Source: Kocuria salsicia (GTDB taxonomy: Bacteria; Actinomycetota; Actinomycetes; Actinomycetales; Micrococcaceae). From it: DNA of 64,000 bases. Position 1 is the first letter of the stretch, and the number at the start of each line of letters is the position of its first letter. Shown piece after piece: positions 53,852-63,214 of this stretch. The stretch is from positions 1 to 64,000 of the forward strand of contig NZ_VELE01000008.1 in the NCBI RefSeq assembly GCF_007681555.1, given 5' to 3'. The notes below the pieces were generated by a model. The model was not told the origin of the DNA. It did no database searches and was given only the letters and a program-made list of their open reading frames with translations. Position numbers and translations under genes: made by a program.

Positions 53852-55135
53852 TCAGGCGGCGCGCACGCGCACCCCGGTGACGGGGCGGGTCAGCATGTGG
53901 GTCCAGGAGAAGGTGAGGTCGTCCTGGTCGCTGGGCAGCTGCACCTCCGGGCGGCACAGTGCCACCACGGCCGCGGAGAGCGAGGTGACCGCGATCTTCT
54001 CCCCGGGGCAGCGGTGGCCCGTGCGGACGTCCGCCCCGCCCTGGGGGATGAACGTGGTGATCGCCTCGGCGTCCTCGACGCCCAGGAAGCGCTCGGGGTC
54101 GAACGTCGCGGCGCGGTCCCACGAGGCCGGATCGGTGTTGGTGCCCAGGATGTCCAGGAGCACCCGCTGGCCCTTGTGCACCGGGCAGCCCTGGATCTCG
54201 GTGTCCTGGGTGGCCTCCGCGGGAAGCATGGGCACGAACGGGTAGATGCGGCGGACCTCCTGCGCGAAGGCGACGGCCTCCGGGACGTCCACCAGGGCGC
54301 CGTCGCGCTCCTCGGACGCCCTGCGGATGCGCTCGACCCACTCGGGGTGCTCCGCCAGCGCGGTGGCCGCGAACGCCGCGAAGCGCGCCACCGCCACGTT
54401 GGGCCGGGTCAGGTTCTGCAGCTCGATGCCCGCGGTCTTCGCGTCCACGAGCGCACCGTTCTCGTCCACGAGCCGGGCCATGTGGGCCAGCACCGAGTCC
54501 TCGGGCGCGGCGACCTTCCCGGCGCGCACGTCCCGGATCAGCGCCGCGAACCGGCGGTCCAGGGCGATCCGGTCCAGGCGGGAGACCAGGTGCACGGCGG
54601 GGCGGCCGAAGGTGTCCAGCAGGCGGCTCATGCGGTGCGCCCAGCGGTCCATCTCCCGCGTGCTCCAGGGGATCCCCGCCCAGCGGAAGGAGGCGCGGCC
54701 GAAGGCGGTGGCGGTGCTGTCGTAGACGTTGTCGCCCTTCCGCCACCGGGTCACCAGGGCCTCGAGCTCCTCGGCGACGAACGGCTTGTAGGCGGCCACC
54801 CGCTCGTCCTCGTAGGCCATGTCCGCGAGCTGGTTCTTGCGCACGGAGTGGGCCTCGCCGTCGAGGCCGTGGACGGCACCCGCGCCGAAGAGGGGCCCCT
54901 TCACGACGCCGGGCATCGCGCCGTCGCGCCGCACGCGGGACGTGTCGTAGAAGAGCTGGACACCCTCTTCCCCGCGGACCAGTACGGTCTGCTTGCCCAG
55001 CAGCGGCATGCGGACGGGGCAGCCCGAGTCCGAGGAGAGACCCGCGCGGCGTCGGACGCGGGAGGCGAAGAGGTAGCCGGAGCGCAGCAGCGAGAGGCCC
55101 TGCTCGGAACGTGTCTGGGCGAACTGTGAAGTCAT
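53852..55135 (-). CDS. CYP152-family cytochrome P450 (fatty-acid peroxygenase/decarboxylase)
   Basis: The protein has 427 residues. Heme loop FIPQGGADVRTGHRCPGEKI with ligand C376, the CYP152 Arg-Pro pair in NLTRPNVAVARF (R244) that binds the fatty-acid carboxylate, and LFGAGAVHGLDGEAHSVRKN. In this last stretch H89 aligns with His85 of OleT (Jeotgalicoccus), which distinguishes alkene-forming decarboxylases from BS-beta-type hydroxylases carrying Gln. CYP152 enzymes use H2O2 and need no redox partner, and none is encoded nearby. A Kocuria rhizophila homologue has been reported to make 1-alkenes (recalled from Rude et al. 2011). Start ATG 55135; longer frame upstream is not supported. Confidence 0.85.
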   Translation of the reverse strand: MTSQFAQTRSEQGLSLLRSGYLFASRVRRRAGLSSDSGCPVRMPLLGKQTVLVRGEEGVQLFYDTSRVRRDGAMPGVVKGPLFGAGAVHGLDGEAHSVRKNQLADMAYEDERVAAYKPFVAEELEALVTRWRKGDNVYDSTATAFGRASFRWAGIPWSTREMDRWAHRMSRLLDTFGRPAVHLVSRLDRIALDRRFAALIRDVRAGKVAAPEDSVLAHMARLVDENGALVDAKTAGIELQNLTRPNVAVARFAAFAATALAEHPEWVERIRRASEERDGALVDVPEAVAFAQEVRRIYPFVPMLPAEATQDTEIQGCPVHKGQRVLLDILGTNTDPASWDRAATFDPERFLGVEDAEAITTFIPQGGADVRTGHRCPGEKIAVTSLSAAVVALCRPEVQLPSDQDDLTFSWTHMLTRPVTGVRVRAA

Positions 55136-55170
55136 CCCACCAGTATGGGAGGTCTGGCTGACCGTCCCGT

Positions 55171-56394
55171 TCACGCCCGGGGGCGCACCCGCAGGGCACC
55201 GGCGAAGAGGAACGCGAAGACTCCCATGACCGGGAAGACGAACAGGGCGGTGCGCAGTCCGGCGGCGTCCGCGAGCATCCCCACGAGCGGGGGCGAGACC
55301 ATGAAGACGATGCGCATGCACCAGCTGACCAGAGTGAGCCCCGTACCCGGTTTCAGGCCGGGCGCGCGGTCCGCGGCGGCGTAGGCGTTCGGGACCATGG
55401 TGGCGCAGCCGAAGCCCGCCAGCGCGAAGCCCACCAGGGCCACCCACGGTGCCGGCGCCAGGGCGACGGCGCCGAGGCCCACGAAGATCAGCACGCCGCC
55501 CAGCCGTGTCACGAGCACCGCGCCGAGCGCGTCGATGAGCCGGTCGCCCAGGATGCGCCCCACGAACTGCGCGCCCACCAGGCTCACGTAGCCCAGGCCC
55601 ACCATGCTCACGGGGGCGCCGAGCACGTCCCTGAGGTAGACGGCGGACCAGTTGGAGCCGACGTCCTCCACGAGCACCCCGGACATGGCGACGACGGCGA
55701 TGGGCAGCAGGGCGAGCAGCGCCCAGCCCGTGCCGCGGGGCAGTTTGGGGAGACCTGCGGTGTCCACGGAGACGTGCTCGGCCTGGATGGCGGCGTGCTC
55801 CTCGGGGTCGTCCGGGACGGCCCAGCGCATGGCCACCGCGGCCGTGGCGGCAAAGATCGCACCGCTGATCATGAAGTGCCACACCAGGGGCAGGCCCGTG
55901 GCCGCCGCGGCGGTGCCCATGAGCCCGCCGATACCCGCTCCCACGCTCCACAGTGCGTGCATGGAGTTGATGATCGAGTTCCCCGCGAGCCGCTGGACGC
56001 GAAGGCCCTGGGCATTCTGGGCGGTGTCCACCACGGCGTCGAGCATGCCGGCGATCAGCAGCCCCACCCAGAACACGGCCACGAGCGGGACCGATCCCGC
56101 GACGAACACGGCGGTGGCCAGCAGCACGGTGCCCACCACGGCCACGCGGGCCGTTCCAAAGCGCCGCAGGATCGGAGCGGGCAGCGGACCTGCCACCACG
56201 CCGCCGATGGGGAACGCGATCAGGGCGAAGCCGTACATCGCGTTGGACAGTTCGAACGTGTCCTTGATCTCGGGCAGCCGGGGCAGCAGGTTGGAGAAGA
56301 TCGCGCCGTTCGTGAGGAACAGCAGGGACACGGCGATCCGTGCCCTGCTGATGCGGGCGCGGTCCATGGAGGCGGCAGGCTGGGGAGCTCTCAC
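55171..56394 (-). CDS. MFS transporter, 12-helix
   Basis: The protein has 407 residues with about 12 hydrophobic segments. The start IAVSLLFLTNGAIFSNLLPR, LPEIKDTFELSNAMYGFALI, then GTARVAVVGTVLLATAVFVA resembles YbjJ/fucose-permease-like MFS carriers of unknown substrate. GTG 56394 (VRAPQPAASMDR) or ATG 56367 may start. It ends 36 bp before the P450 start on the same strand; a shared transcript is possible. Confidence 0.82.
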   Translation of the reverse strand: MRAPQPAASMDRARISRARIAVSLLFLTNGAIFSNLLPRLPEIKDTFELSNAMYGFALIAFPIGGVVAGPLPAPILRRFGTARVAVVGTVLLATAVFVAGSVPLVAVFWVGLLIAGMLDAVVDTAQNAQGLRVQRLAGNSIINSMHALWSVGAGIGGLMGTAAAATGLPLVWHFMISGAIFAATAAVAMRWAVPDDPEEHAAIQAEHVSVDTAGLPKLPRGTGWALLALLPIAVVAMSGVLVEDVGSNWSAVYLRDVLGAPVSMVGLGYVSLVGAQFVGRILGDRLIDALGAVLVTRLGGVLIFVGLGAVALAPAPWVALVGFALAGFGCATMVPNAYAAADRAPGLKPGTGLTLVSWCMRIVFMVSPPLVGMLADAAGLRTALFVFPVMGVFAFLFAGALRVRPRA

Positions 56395-56469
56395 CGGACC
56401 AGGCTACGGGCAGGCAGTGGTGTGACGCACACTGCTGGTCGCAGTACGGGGCCCACGATTCACCTGATA

Positions 56470-56483
56470 ATTTTTGCAAAAAT
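56470..56483. promoter_or_regulatory. AT-rich palindrome ATTTTTGCAAAAAT
   Basis: A perfect 14-bp palindrome, extended by TGAT/ATCA-like ends, in otherwise high-GC sequence between the MFS start (56394, minus strand) and the decayed plus-strand frame. Its position suggests an operator or promoter for one or both. Only symmetry and composition support it. Confidence 0.4.
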
Positions 56484-56484
56484 C

Positions 56485-57020
56485 ATGAGAGAAGGACCCG
56501 GGGACACCACGGCTGAGACTGCCCCCACGCGCAAGAAATCCATCGCATGGCTCGTGCCGGCAACCCTGGGCGCCGGCGCCCAGGCCCTGAGCATCCGGTC
56601 ACCGGATCGATCGGTGCGTACACCGCATCCACCACCAACAGCGCCGGGGCGGGTCTTCGCCTACCCATTTGACGACACGAGGTCCGCGACTCTGGTGGAC
56701 GGCAGCATCAGCACCACCGCCTCCTCCAACGTGACGTCCGGGAACACGGCTACGGCGTGCATGCACGACACCGCGGGCTACCTGGAGTTCGCCGGGAACA
56801 CGAGCAGCCCCTCGACCGGGAGCCCTACGTGGGGCCTCCGGCAAGCGGCACCACGTGGTCGCCACCGAGATTCCACCGCTGACCTCAGATCCCCCCACGT
56901 GGACCGTGTGCTCGTGGGCAGCGCTCCTGCCACCGGAACGCGGGAGATGTATTACCCCGCCCTCCGACGGATCGGGTGCACCCGCATGGACACCTGGCCG
57001 GACGCACCGGCCGGGAGTTC
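56485..57020 (+). pseudogene. Decayed secreted protein gene (possible SipW-type signal)
   Basis: From ATG 56485 the frame reads REGPGDTTAETAPTRKKSIA, WLVPATLGAGAQALSI, resembling an export signal, then loses sense. A different frame gives TGSIGAYTASTTNSAGAG at 56604-56660, and the first frame resumes with TLVDGSISTTASSNVTSGNT and CMHDTAGYLEFAGNT. The mixture suggests a frameshifted secreted or camelysin-like protein gene. I do not recognise the family with confidence, and the segment may be non-coding. The gap 56395-57019 is otherwise empty. Confidence 0.3.
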
Positions 57021-58333
57021 TAGTTCTCGCGAGCCGGTGAGTCGGAGTCGGACTCTGTGGTGTCCTGCTCCGGCTGGTCGTCGCGGTCCTGCCGGGTGCC
57101 GGAGGAGCGCCAGCCGTCGTGCCAGGCGTGCATCCACCCGGAGTCCTTCACGCCCATGGGCGTGCCCTGGAGGTAGAGGCAGGGCGTGCCGTTCGGGGCC
57201 GTCTTGCACACGGTGTCCGCGTCGTGACCGTGCCCGGTCGCGCTCTCGGCCCCGGGTGCCGTCGACGCCCCGGAAGCAGCCGACGACGTCGCCCGCGGAC
57301 TCTCCGGCGCAACGGGACTCGACACCGTGCTGGGGCTCGCGGACGAACCGCCGCTCGGCGCCACCCGGGGTGTGGTCGAGGAGGACGGCTCTGCCGTCGC
57401 GAACAGGGACGGGGTGCTGACCTCGGAGGGCAGGGGGCTGTCGTCGTACGTCCCGTAGTACTCCAGGGACGAATCGTCCGTGGGGTCCGCCGGGTCCGAC
57501 CCCGCCGGATCCGTGGTCACCGGGTGGCGCGGGTCGGTGAAGTCCTTCTGGCTGCCCTGCGGGTACCAGTAGTCCGCGGTGGGCATGGTCACGCCGTAGG
57601 AGCCGGAGCCCGCCGTGACCGAGGCACGCTTCGGGGAGGTGCCCTGGGTGTCAACGAGCACCATGCCGGTGTCCGTGTGGGCGTCCAGCCGGTCACTCAC
57701 GTGCGCGCCGTCCAGCAGCACCCGCCCGTTCGTCGAGCGGGCGTCCACCGTGGCGGCCTCCAGATCGTTGGCCTCCACCGAACCGGTGTCGGTCTTCGCG
57801 AGGACGTCCTTGAACGTGCCCTCCACGAACAGAGCATTCGTGGTGCCCTGCAGGTCCAGGGAGACCGGTGCGGAGTCCTCGGGAACGGTGACGGAGACGC
57901 TGCGGTTCGAGGACCCTCCCAGGTCCCAGCCGGTGGCGGTGGCGCCGAGGTCCAGGGACAGGGCGCCGTCGTGCAGGGCGGGGGAAGGGGCACGGTCCGG
58001 GATGTTGATTCCGGCCTCGGACCACAGCACCTGCACGCGGTCCGCGGTGGAGCTGGTGTGGACGTAGACAGCGGCGTCGGCCGCGTCCACGTGGATGGTC
58101 TTGACGGTGGCGGGCGCGGTCCAGGACCCGTTGTGCTCCTGCGTCAGCGCGAGCGCCCCGGTGACGCCCGCGCCGCCGACCAGCAGGCCGATCGCGACCA
58201 CCCCGCCCACCACGGCGGTGGCGGTGTTCCACGCCCGGCACTCGCCGCGGGGGAGGGGCCGGTTCTGACGGGGTTCCTGTGCGGGATGGGAACCGGGGTC
58301 CGGCGTGGCCGGGGAGGGAGTGTGAGTGCTCAT
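57020..58333 (-). CDS. DUF4097-type beta-repeat membrane protein
   Basis: The protein has 437 residues. A cytoplasmic Pro-rich N-terminus of about 40 residues, one helix (TAVVGGVVAIGLLVGGAGVT), then a beta-repeat adhesin-like domain (VDAADAAVYVHTSSTADRVQ; ALFVEGTFKDVLAKTDTGSV; ATVDARSTNGRVLLDGAHVS) and a Ser/Thr/Pro-rich C-terminal region. Members are often encoded with LiaRS-like systems and sense or respond to envelope stress. It follows the response regulator by 8 bp on the same strand, so it is probably its target or partner. Confidence 0.8.
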   Translation of the reverse strand: MSTHTPSPATPDPGSHPAQEPRQNRPLPRGECRAWNTATAVVGGVVAIGLLVGGAGVTGALALTQEHNGSWTAPATVKTIHVDAADAAVYVHTSSTADRVQVLWSEAGINIPDRAPSPALHDGALSLDLGATATGWDLGGSSNRSVSVTVPEDSAPVSLDLQGTTNALFVEGTFKDVLAKTDTGSVEANDLEAATVDARSTNGRVLLDGAHVSDRLDAHTDTGMVLVDTQGTSPKRASVTAGSGSYGVTMPTADYWYPQGSQKDFTDPRHPVTTDPAGSDPADPTDDSSLEYYGTYDDSPLPSEVSTPSLFATAEPSSSTTPRVAPSGGSSASPSTVSSPVAPESPRATSSAASGASTAPGAESATGHGHDADTVCKTAPNGTPCLYLQGTPMGVKDSGWMHAWHDGWRSSGTRQDRDDQPEQDTTESDSDSPAREN

Positions 58334-58341
58334 GTCGTGTC

Positions 58342-58998
58342 CTAGCGGGAGTGGTCCGAGTAGCCGAGGTACTTGAGAACGGCCAGAACCCTGCGGTTGC
58401 CGGTCTCCGAGGTGACGCCGAGCTTGGCGAAGATCGCGCCGATGTGCTTTTCCACGGCCGACTCTGTGAGGTACAGGTTCGCGGCGATGGACGCGTTGGA
58501 CAGCCCCTGCGCCATGAGCCCCAGCACCTCGCGCTCACGCGGGGTCAGCAGCTCCAGGTCCTCACGACGCCGCGAGCGCACCAGGATCTGCGTGAGCACC
58601 TCCGGGTCCAGCACGGTGCCGCCGGAGCCCACGGTCTGCACGGACTCGAGGAACTGCTCCACGTCCGCCACGCGGTCCTTGAGCAGGTAGCCCAGGCCCT
58701 CGCGGCGCGAGGCGATCAGCTCGGACGCGTAGCGCTCCTCCACGTACTGCGAGAGCACGAGTACGGCCACGTCCGGGTGGGCGGAGCGGATCAGCACGGC
58801 GGCGCGGATCCCCTCGTCGCTGAAGGAGGGCGGCAACCGCACGTCCACCAGGGCGAAGTCCGGTCGGTGCTCCTCCACGGCCTTCACGAGCCCTTCGGCG
58901 GTGTCAGTCTCCGCGACGACGTCGTGCCCCGCGTCCGTGAGCAGGCGCACCAGTCCGGCGCGCAGCAGGACGGCGTCCTCGGCGATCACGATGCGCAT
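58342..58998 (-). CDS. LuxR-type response regulator (LiaR/DesR-like)
   Basis: The protein has 218 residues, normal length. Receiver with acidic ED at 7-8, D52 in FALVDVRLPPSFSDEG and K104 region LGYLLKDRVAD; C-terminal LuxR HTH (LTPREREVLGLMAQGLSNAS, IAANLYLTESAVEKHIGAIF). Its ATG lies 1-2 bp from the kinase stop, so it is coupled to the upstream sensor. It likely activates the DUF4097 gene. Confidence 0.9.
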   Translation of the reverse strand: MRIVIAEDAVLLRAGLVRLLTDAGHDVVAETDTAEGLVKAVEEHRPDFALVDVRLPPSFSDEGIRAAVLIRSAHPDVAVLVLSQYVEERYASELIASRREGLGYLLKDRVADVEQFLESVQTVGSGGTVLDPEVLTQILVRSRRREDLELLTPREREVLGLMAQGLSNASIAANLYLTESAVEKHIGAIFAKLGVTSETGNRRVLAVLKYLGYSDHSR

Positions 58999-58999
58999 C

Positions 59000-60742
59000 T
59001 CAGTTTCCCTCTCCGGTGCTGGTCCGCGACGATGACGACGACGCCGCGCCGCCCGTTCCCGGATCCCCTTCGGGGGCCTGACACTGGGGCTCGCGCGGAG
59101 TCCCGTGCTGGGTCTCCCCGTGGTGGCCGGGTGCCGCGGCCGGGGTGTCCTGGCGGGTGCTGCCGAGCGGCAGCTCCACGACCACCTCGGTGGGCCCGCC
59201 CGCGGGAGAGTTCAGGAAGAACCGTCCCCCGGCCGAGCGGATCCGGTCCCGGATGCCGGAGAGGCCACCACCGGGAACCACCTGGGCGCCGCCGCGGCCG
59301 GAGTCGCGGACCCCCGCCACCACCACGCTCGTCCCGGGGGCGGGGCCGTCCTGCACGGACACGGCCACGTCCGCGGAGCGGGCGCCGGAGTGCTTGACCG
59401 CGTTGGTGAGGCTCTCCGAGACTGCGAAGTAGACGGCGGCCTCCGTGCGCGGCTCCAGGCGCGGCACGTTCACGGCAACGTCCACGGGGAACGGGACCTG
59501 CGCAGCGATGGCAGACAGGGCTGCGTCGAGCCCCCGGTCCTCCAGCACCGCGGGGTGGAAGCCGCGGGCGAGCCTGCGCAGCTCGGTGATCGCGGCCTTG
59601 GTGGTGCCGTGGGCCTCCGCGACGAGCTCCTTCGCGGCCGCGGGGTCCGTGTCGATCCTGGACTTCGCCATCGAGAGGTTCATGGCCACCGAGACCAGCT
59701 GGGGCTGCACGCCGTCGTGCAGGTCCCGTTCGATGCGGGAGCGCTCGGTCTCCGCGCCGCGGACCGCGGACTCCTTCGCCGCGGACTCGTACTCCGCGCG
59801 GCGCTCGGACTCCATGGCCTCGCGGCGCAGCCGGGCGGCCTCGCTCTGGCGCAGCAACCCCGCGGAGAGCCCGCGGTGGGCCAGCGTCAGCAGCACGCCC
59901 AGCAGGATCCCGAGCACCACCCCGAGCACCGAGCCCGCGATCAGGGCCCACTCCGGCACGTCCCCGACGGAGCGCAGCCCGGTGCGCACCACGGAGTCGG
60001 CGGGCATGTACAGCGGCGTGGTGGCCGCTGCGATCCCGGCTCCGGCCACCACGAACGGCACCAGCATGAGCCAGCCGAGCAGACACGTGATCGCCAGGTG
60101 CAGCATCCCCAGCCACAGGGAGCCGTCGCTGGTGTCCAGCCAGATCTGGTGGGGGATCCGCACCCAGTCCGTGCGTGGTGTGCGGCGCCGCTGGGGGTCG
60201 CGGATGTCCAGACCGAACGACGACGCCGAGCGCCGCCGCTCCAACCACACCGCCGCCATCATCACGTAGACCGTGGCGGCCAGCACCAGCGCTCCCAGCC
60301 CGAGCGCGGGGATGGCGGCCACACCGGTCACGAGCAGTGCACCGATCAGGCACAGCAGCGCCGTGTTGAGCGCCGCGTCCACCACCAGGTCCAGGCTGCC
60401 GAAGAACAGGGTCCTGGGGGAGAGCATGCGCCACTCGCGGATCGCGGGCACCGACGGGCCGGGCGGCACGTGGCCTCCGGGCGGCGCCTGACCGGGACCG
60501 CCGTCGACGTCGTCGTCCCCGGCCAGGGGGCGGTTCGCTTGGTTGGCGGAGCGGGCGCCGTACCGGTCTTCCAGACCTTCCGGGCGGCCCACGGGAGGCA
60601 GCGCGCGGTGCGCTGCGGCGTCCTCGCGGGGCAGCACGCGGGTGGCGCCCACCGGCGGCAGCGGCCGGGTGCGGCCCGAGGCCGGGGGAAGAGGTTCGGT
60701 GGCGTCCCACGGCGGCGTGGGTCGCGAGGCTGGTGTGCTCAT
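59000..60742 (-). CDS. LiaS/DesK-type sensor histidine kinase with long N-terminal extension
   Basis: The protein has 580 residues, longer than usual. Residues 1-110 are Pro/Arg/Gly-rich and disordered. Several helices follow, including a paired set with ALNTALLCLIGALLVTGVAA and HLAITCLLGWLMLVPFVVAG; TERSRIERDLHDGVQPQLVS carries the phospho-acceptor His, and GLSGIRDRIRSAGGRFFLNS is the ATP-binding end. A Ser-rich tail of about 50 residues ends SSSSSRTSTGEGN. ATG 60742 (MSTPASRPTPPWDATE). Probably the sensor of envelope stress for the 57-58 kb operon; the kinase gene comes first, then regulator and DUF4097. Confidence 0.87.
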   Translation of the reverse strand: MSTPASRPTPPWDATEPLPPASGRTRPLPPVGATRVLPREDAAAHRALPPVGRPEGLEDRYGARSANQANRPLAGDDDVDGGPGQAPPGGHVPPGPSVPAIREWRMLSPRTLFFGSLDLVVDAALNTALLCLIGALLVTGVAAIPALGLGALVLAATVYVMMAAVWLERRRSASSFGLDIRDPQRRRTPRTDWVRIPHQIWLDTSDGSLWLGMLHLAITCLLGWLMLVPFVVAGAGIAAATTPLYMPADSVVRTGLRSVGDVPEWALIAGSVLGVVLGILLGVLLTLAHRGLSAGLLRQSEAARLRREAMESERRAEYESAAKESAVRGAETERSRIERDLHDGVQPQLVSVAMNLSMAKSRIDTDPAAAKELVAEAHGTTKAAITELRRLARGFHPAVLEDRGLDAALSAIAAQVPFPVDVAVNVPRLEPRTEAAVYFAVSESLTNAVKHSGARSADVAVSVQDGPAPGTSVVVAGVRDSGRGGAQVVPGGGLSGIRDRIRSAGGRFFLNSPAGGPTEVVVELPLGSTRQDTPAAAPGHHGETQHGTPREPQCQAPEGDPGTGGAASSSSSRTSTGEGN

Positions 60743-60890
60743 GGCCTCCACGCTACGGACACCCCGCCGGCTCTCGCGCCAGAGCCAGCCACCGGGTTGC
60801 AGTGGGGTTTTCCCCACCCCTGCCCATCCCCGCTCCAGAGCCGCGCGTGCCGCCCTGGCGCCAGCGCGCTCCCGCCCTAGAGTGAGCCTC

Positions 60891-62249
60891 ATGCAGCACG
60901 ATCTCACCGCTGCCGGGACGCCCCGGCCGCCGGGAGCGCCCGCCGTCGAGCGCGACCCCGCCGTGGACGCCGCCCGCGTGGGCTGCGTGATCGCCGTGGT
61001 GTGCATCCACATCCTCATGGTCACCCTCACCGCAGACCCCGCCACCGGGGAGATCCGCTCCGTGCTCGTGCCCACCCAGCAGCCCTGGTACTGGTGGGCC
61101 ACCTGGATCTTCCAGATCATGCCCCTGTTCTTCGTTGTGGGCGGAACGGCAGCGGCCGGGGCGTGGCGGCGTCGTCGGGCGCAGGGCATGGACCCCGCGG
61201 AGTACGTGCGCGAGCGTGCCCTGCGGCTCGTGCAGCCGGCCGCCGTGCTGTGGTGCGCGCTGGCCCTGGTGGCCGGGGCCGCGCTCGCGGCGGGAGCGCC
61301 GTACGAACTGGTGACCTTCGCGCTGTCCGGGGTGGGCATGGCGCTGTGGTTCCTCGCCGCGTACCTGATCTGCCAGGCGCTCACTCCCACGTTCCTGGCA
61401 TTGCACGAGCGTATGGGGTGGGTGTGGTGCTGGTTCCTGCTGTGCTGTGCCGTGATCGTGGACCTGCTCAGCGCGGCCAGCGGGGAGCGGTGGTGGGGGC
61501 TGCTGAACATGGTGTTCGTGTGGCCGCTCGTGCAGCAGTTCGGCTTCTTCCGCGCGGACGGCTGGTTCGCGGCACGCTCTCGGGGGCTTCTCGTGGCGCT
61601 CGCTGCGGCGTCGTTCGCGCTGCTCGGGGTGTGCGTGGCGGCGGGCCCCTACGCGCCGGACATGCTCACCGATCTCAACCCGCCCACGGTCTGCATGGTG
61701 GTCCTGGGCTTCGCTCAGGCGTGCCTGCTGGAGGTGTTCTCCCCGGCGCTGCGGCGGCTGATGACCCGGCGTCCGGCCCGGGTGGTCGCGCACCTGATCG
61801 GCACCCGCGTCATGACCGTCTACCTGTGGCACCTGCCCGTGGTCGTGGCGGTCATGGCCGTGTGGTTCTTCGCTGGCGGCTGGGACCCCGCACCCGGTTC
61901 CGCTGGGTGGTGGCTGCTGCGGATCCCGCTGGCGGTGGTGTGCTGGGTGGCCGTGATGCTCGTCGCGGCGGTGCTACGGCGCGCGGAGACGGCTTCGGTG
62001 GAGCCGTGGGGCGGGCGGGAGCGCAGCCTGCCGAGCGCACTGGTGCTGGTCGCGCTGGTCTGCGCGGCGGCCCCACCGTTGATCCAGATCGTCACGCTGC
62101 TCACTGTCCCGCTCGTGGTGGTGGGCGCGGCAGGCTCGGTGCTCGCCGTCGTCGTCCTGCGCAGCGGGCGGGTGCGGCAGGGACCGGGCCCCGCGGACGG
62201 GGCCGTGGGCGGTCAGCGGGTTACCGGGGGCCGCGGGGTCCCGGCGTAG
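60891..62249 (+). CDS. Membrane acyltransferase 3 family protein
   Basis: The protein has 452 residues with about ten helices. DPAVDAARVGCVIAVVCIHI and FFVVGGTAAAGAWRRRRAQG are the conserved first helices of the Acyl_transf_3 family, and TRVMTVYLWHLPVVVAVMAV near the end is its late conserved region. Such proteins O-acylate surface polysaccharides or lipids. ATG 60891 follows AGAGTGAGCC. Divergent from the kinase gene. Confidence 0.82.
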   Translation: MQHDLTAAGTPRPPGAPAVERDPAVDAARVGCVIAVVCIHILMVTLTADPATGEIRSVLVPTQQPWYWWATWIFQIMPLFFVVGGTAAAGAWRRRRAQGMDPAEYVRERALRLVQPAAVLWCALALVAGAALAAGAPYELVTFALSGVGMALWFLAAYLICQALTPTFLALHERMGWVWCWFLLCCAVIVDLLSAASGERWWGLLNMVFVWPLVQQFGFFRADGWFAARSRGLLVALAAASFALLGVCVAAGPYAPDMLTDLNPPTVCMVVLGFAQACLLEVFSPALRRLMTRRPARVVAHLIGTRVMTVYLWHLPVVVAVMAVWFFAGGWDPAPGSAGWWLLRIPLAVVCWVAVMLVAAVLRRAETASVEPWGGRERSLPSALVLVALVCAAAPPLIQIVTLLTVPLVVVGAAGSVLAVVVLRSGRVRQGPGPADGAVGGQRVTGGRGVPA

Positions 62250-62353
62250 GCTCGGTGGCGTCCTCGTCACGCAGTGCCCCGCGACCCATTCGCGTACGCA
62301 CCCGGCGTGACGCCGTTGCCGGGGCACCGCCCCCGCGACCGAGAGGTGATCGC

Positions 62354-63214
62354 ATGGCTTCCAAGAAACCGGTGCGCGACAGCGCCGAGCACAACGCCTA
62401 CTTCCCGTCCGAGTACTCGCTGGGTCAGTACGTGGCACCCACCACGAACTTCGACGGCGCCGCAGGTGTTCCCGCCGCCCCGTCCGGTCCGCACAAGGTC
62501 CTGACCGTCCTCACGGACGAGCGCTACCTGCCGCTGCAGGACGACATCTACTTCTCCACGGGCAACCACCCGGTGGAGACCCTGCTGCCGCTCATGCACC
62601 TGCGCGCCGCCGGGTACGACGTGGACGTGGCCACCCTTTCCGGGAACCTTGCCAAGTTCGAGCTGTGGGCCATGCCCGAGAAGGACGACGCCGTGCAGCA
62701 GGCGTGGGAGGAGCTGCGGCCGCAGTTCGAGCGTCCCCGGGCCCTGCCGGAGATCGCCGACGGGCTGGACGGGGACAGCGACTACGCCGCCGTGTTCATC
62801 CCCGGCGGCCACGGTGCCACGATCAACCTCGCGGACAGCCCCGAGGTGGGCCGTGTGCTCGCCTGGGCACTGGAGAACGACCGCCCCGTGATCACCCTGT
62901 GTCACGGACCCGCCGCGCTGCTCTCGGCCGTGGGCGAGGACGGCAGGAATCTCTTCGACGGCTACGCCGTGACCGTGTTCCCCGATGCCCTGGACTCCGG
63001 GCCCAACATCGAGATCGGCTACCTCCCGGGCCGCATGAAGTGGCTCGTCGCCGAGGAGCTCACCCGCGCCGGGCTCACCGTGGTCAACGACGACATGACA
63101 GGGCAGGTCCACCGCGACCGCGGCCTGCTCACCGGCGACAGCCCGCTCGCCTCCAACGCGCTGGGTCGCCTGGCCGTGGAGACGCTCACGGGCCAGGAGT
63201 ACGCCGCGGACTGA
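62354..63214 (+). CDS. hchA: Hsp31/HchA-type DJ-1 superfamily protein (glyoxalase III or protein deglycase)
   Basis: The protein has 286 residues, near the family norm of 283. The catalytic triad is visible as Cys in RPVITLCHGPAALL with following His, and Glu in NHPVETLLPLMHLRAAGYD; GGHGATINLADSPEVGRVLA and VFPDALDSGPNIEIGYLPGR are other signature parts. Activities known in the family are holding chaperone and methylglyoxal detoxification. ATG 62354 after AGAGGTGATCG. Monocistronic. Confidence 0.9.
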   Translation: MASKKPVRDSAEHNAYFPSEYSLGQYVAPTTNFDGAAGVPAAPSGPHKVLTVLTDERYLPLQDDIYFSTGNHPVETLLPLMHLRAAGYDVDVATLSGNLAKFELWAMPEKDDAVQQAWEELRPQFERPRALPEIADGLDGDSDYAAVFIPGGHGATINLADSPEVGRVLAWALENDRPVITLCHGPAALLSAVGEDGRNLFDGYAVTVFPDALDSGPNIEIGYLPGRMKWLVAEELTRAGLTVVNDDMTGQVHRDRGLLTGDSPLASNALGRLAVETLTGQEYAAD

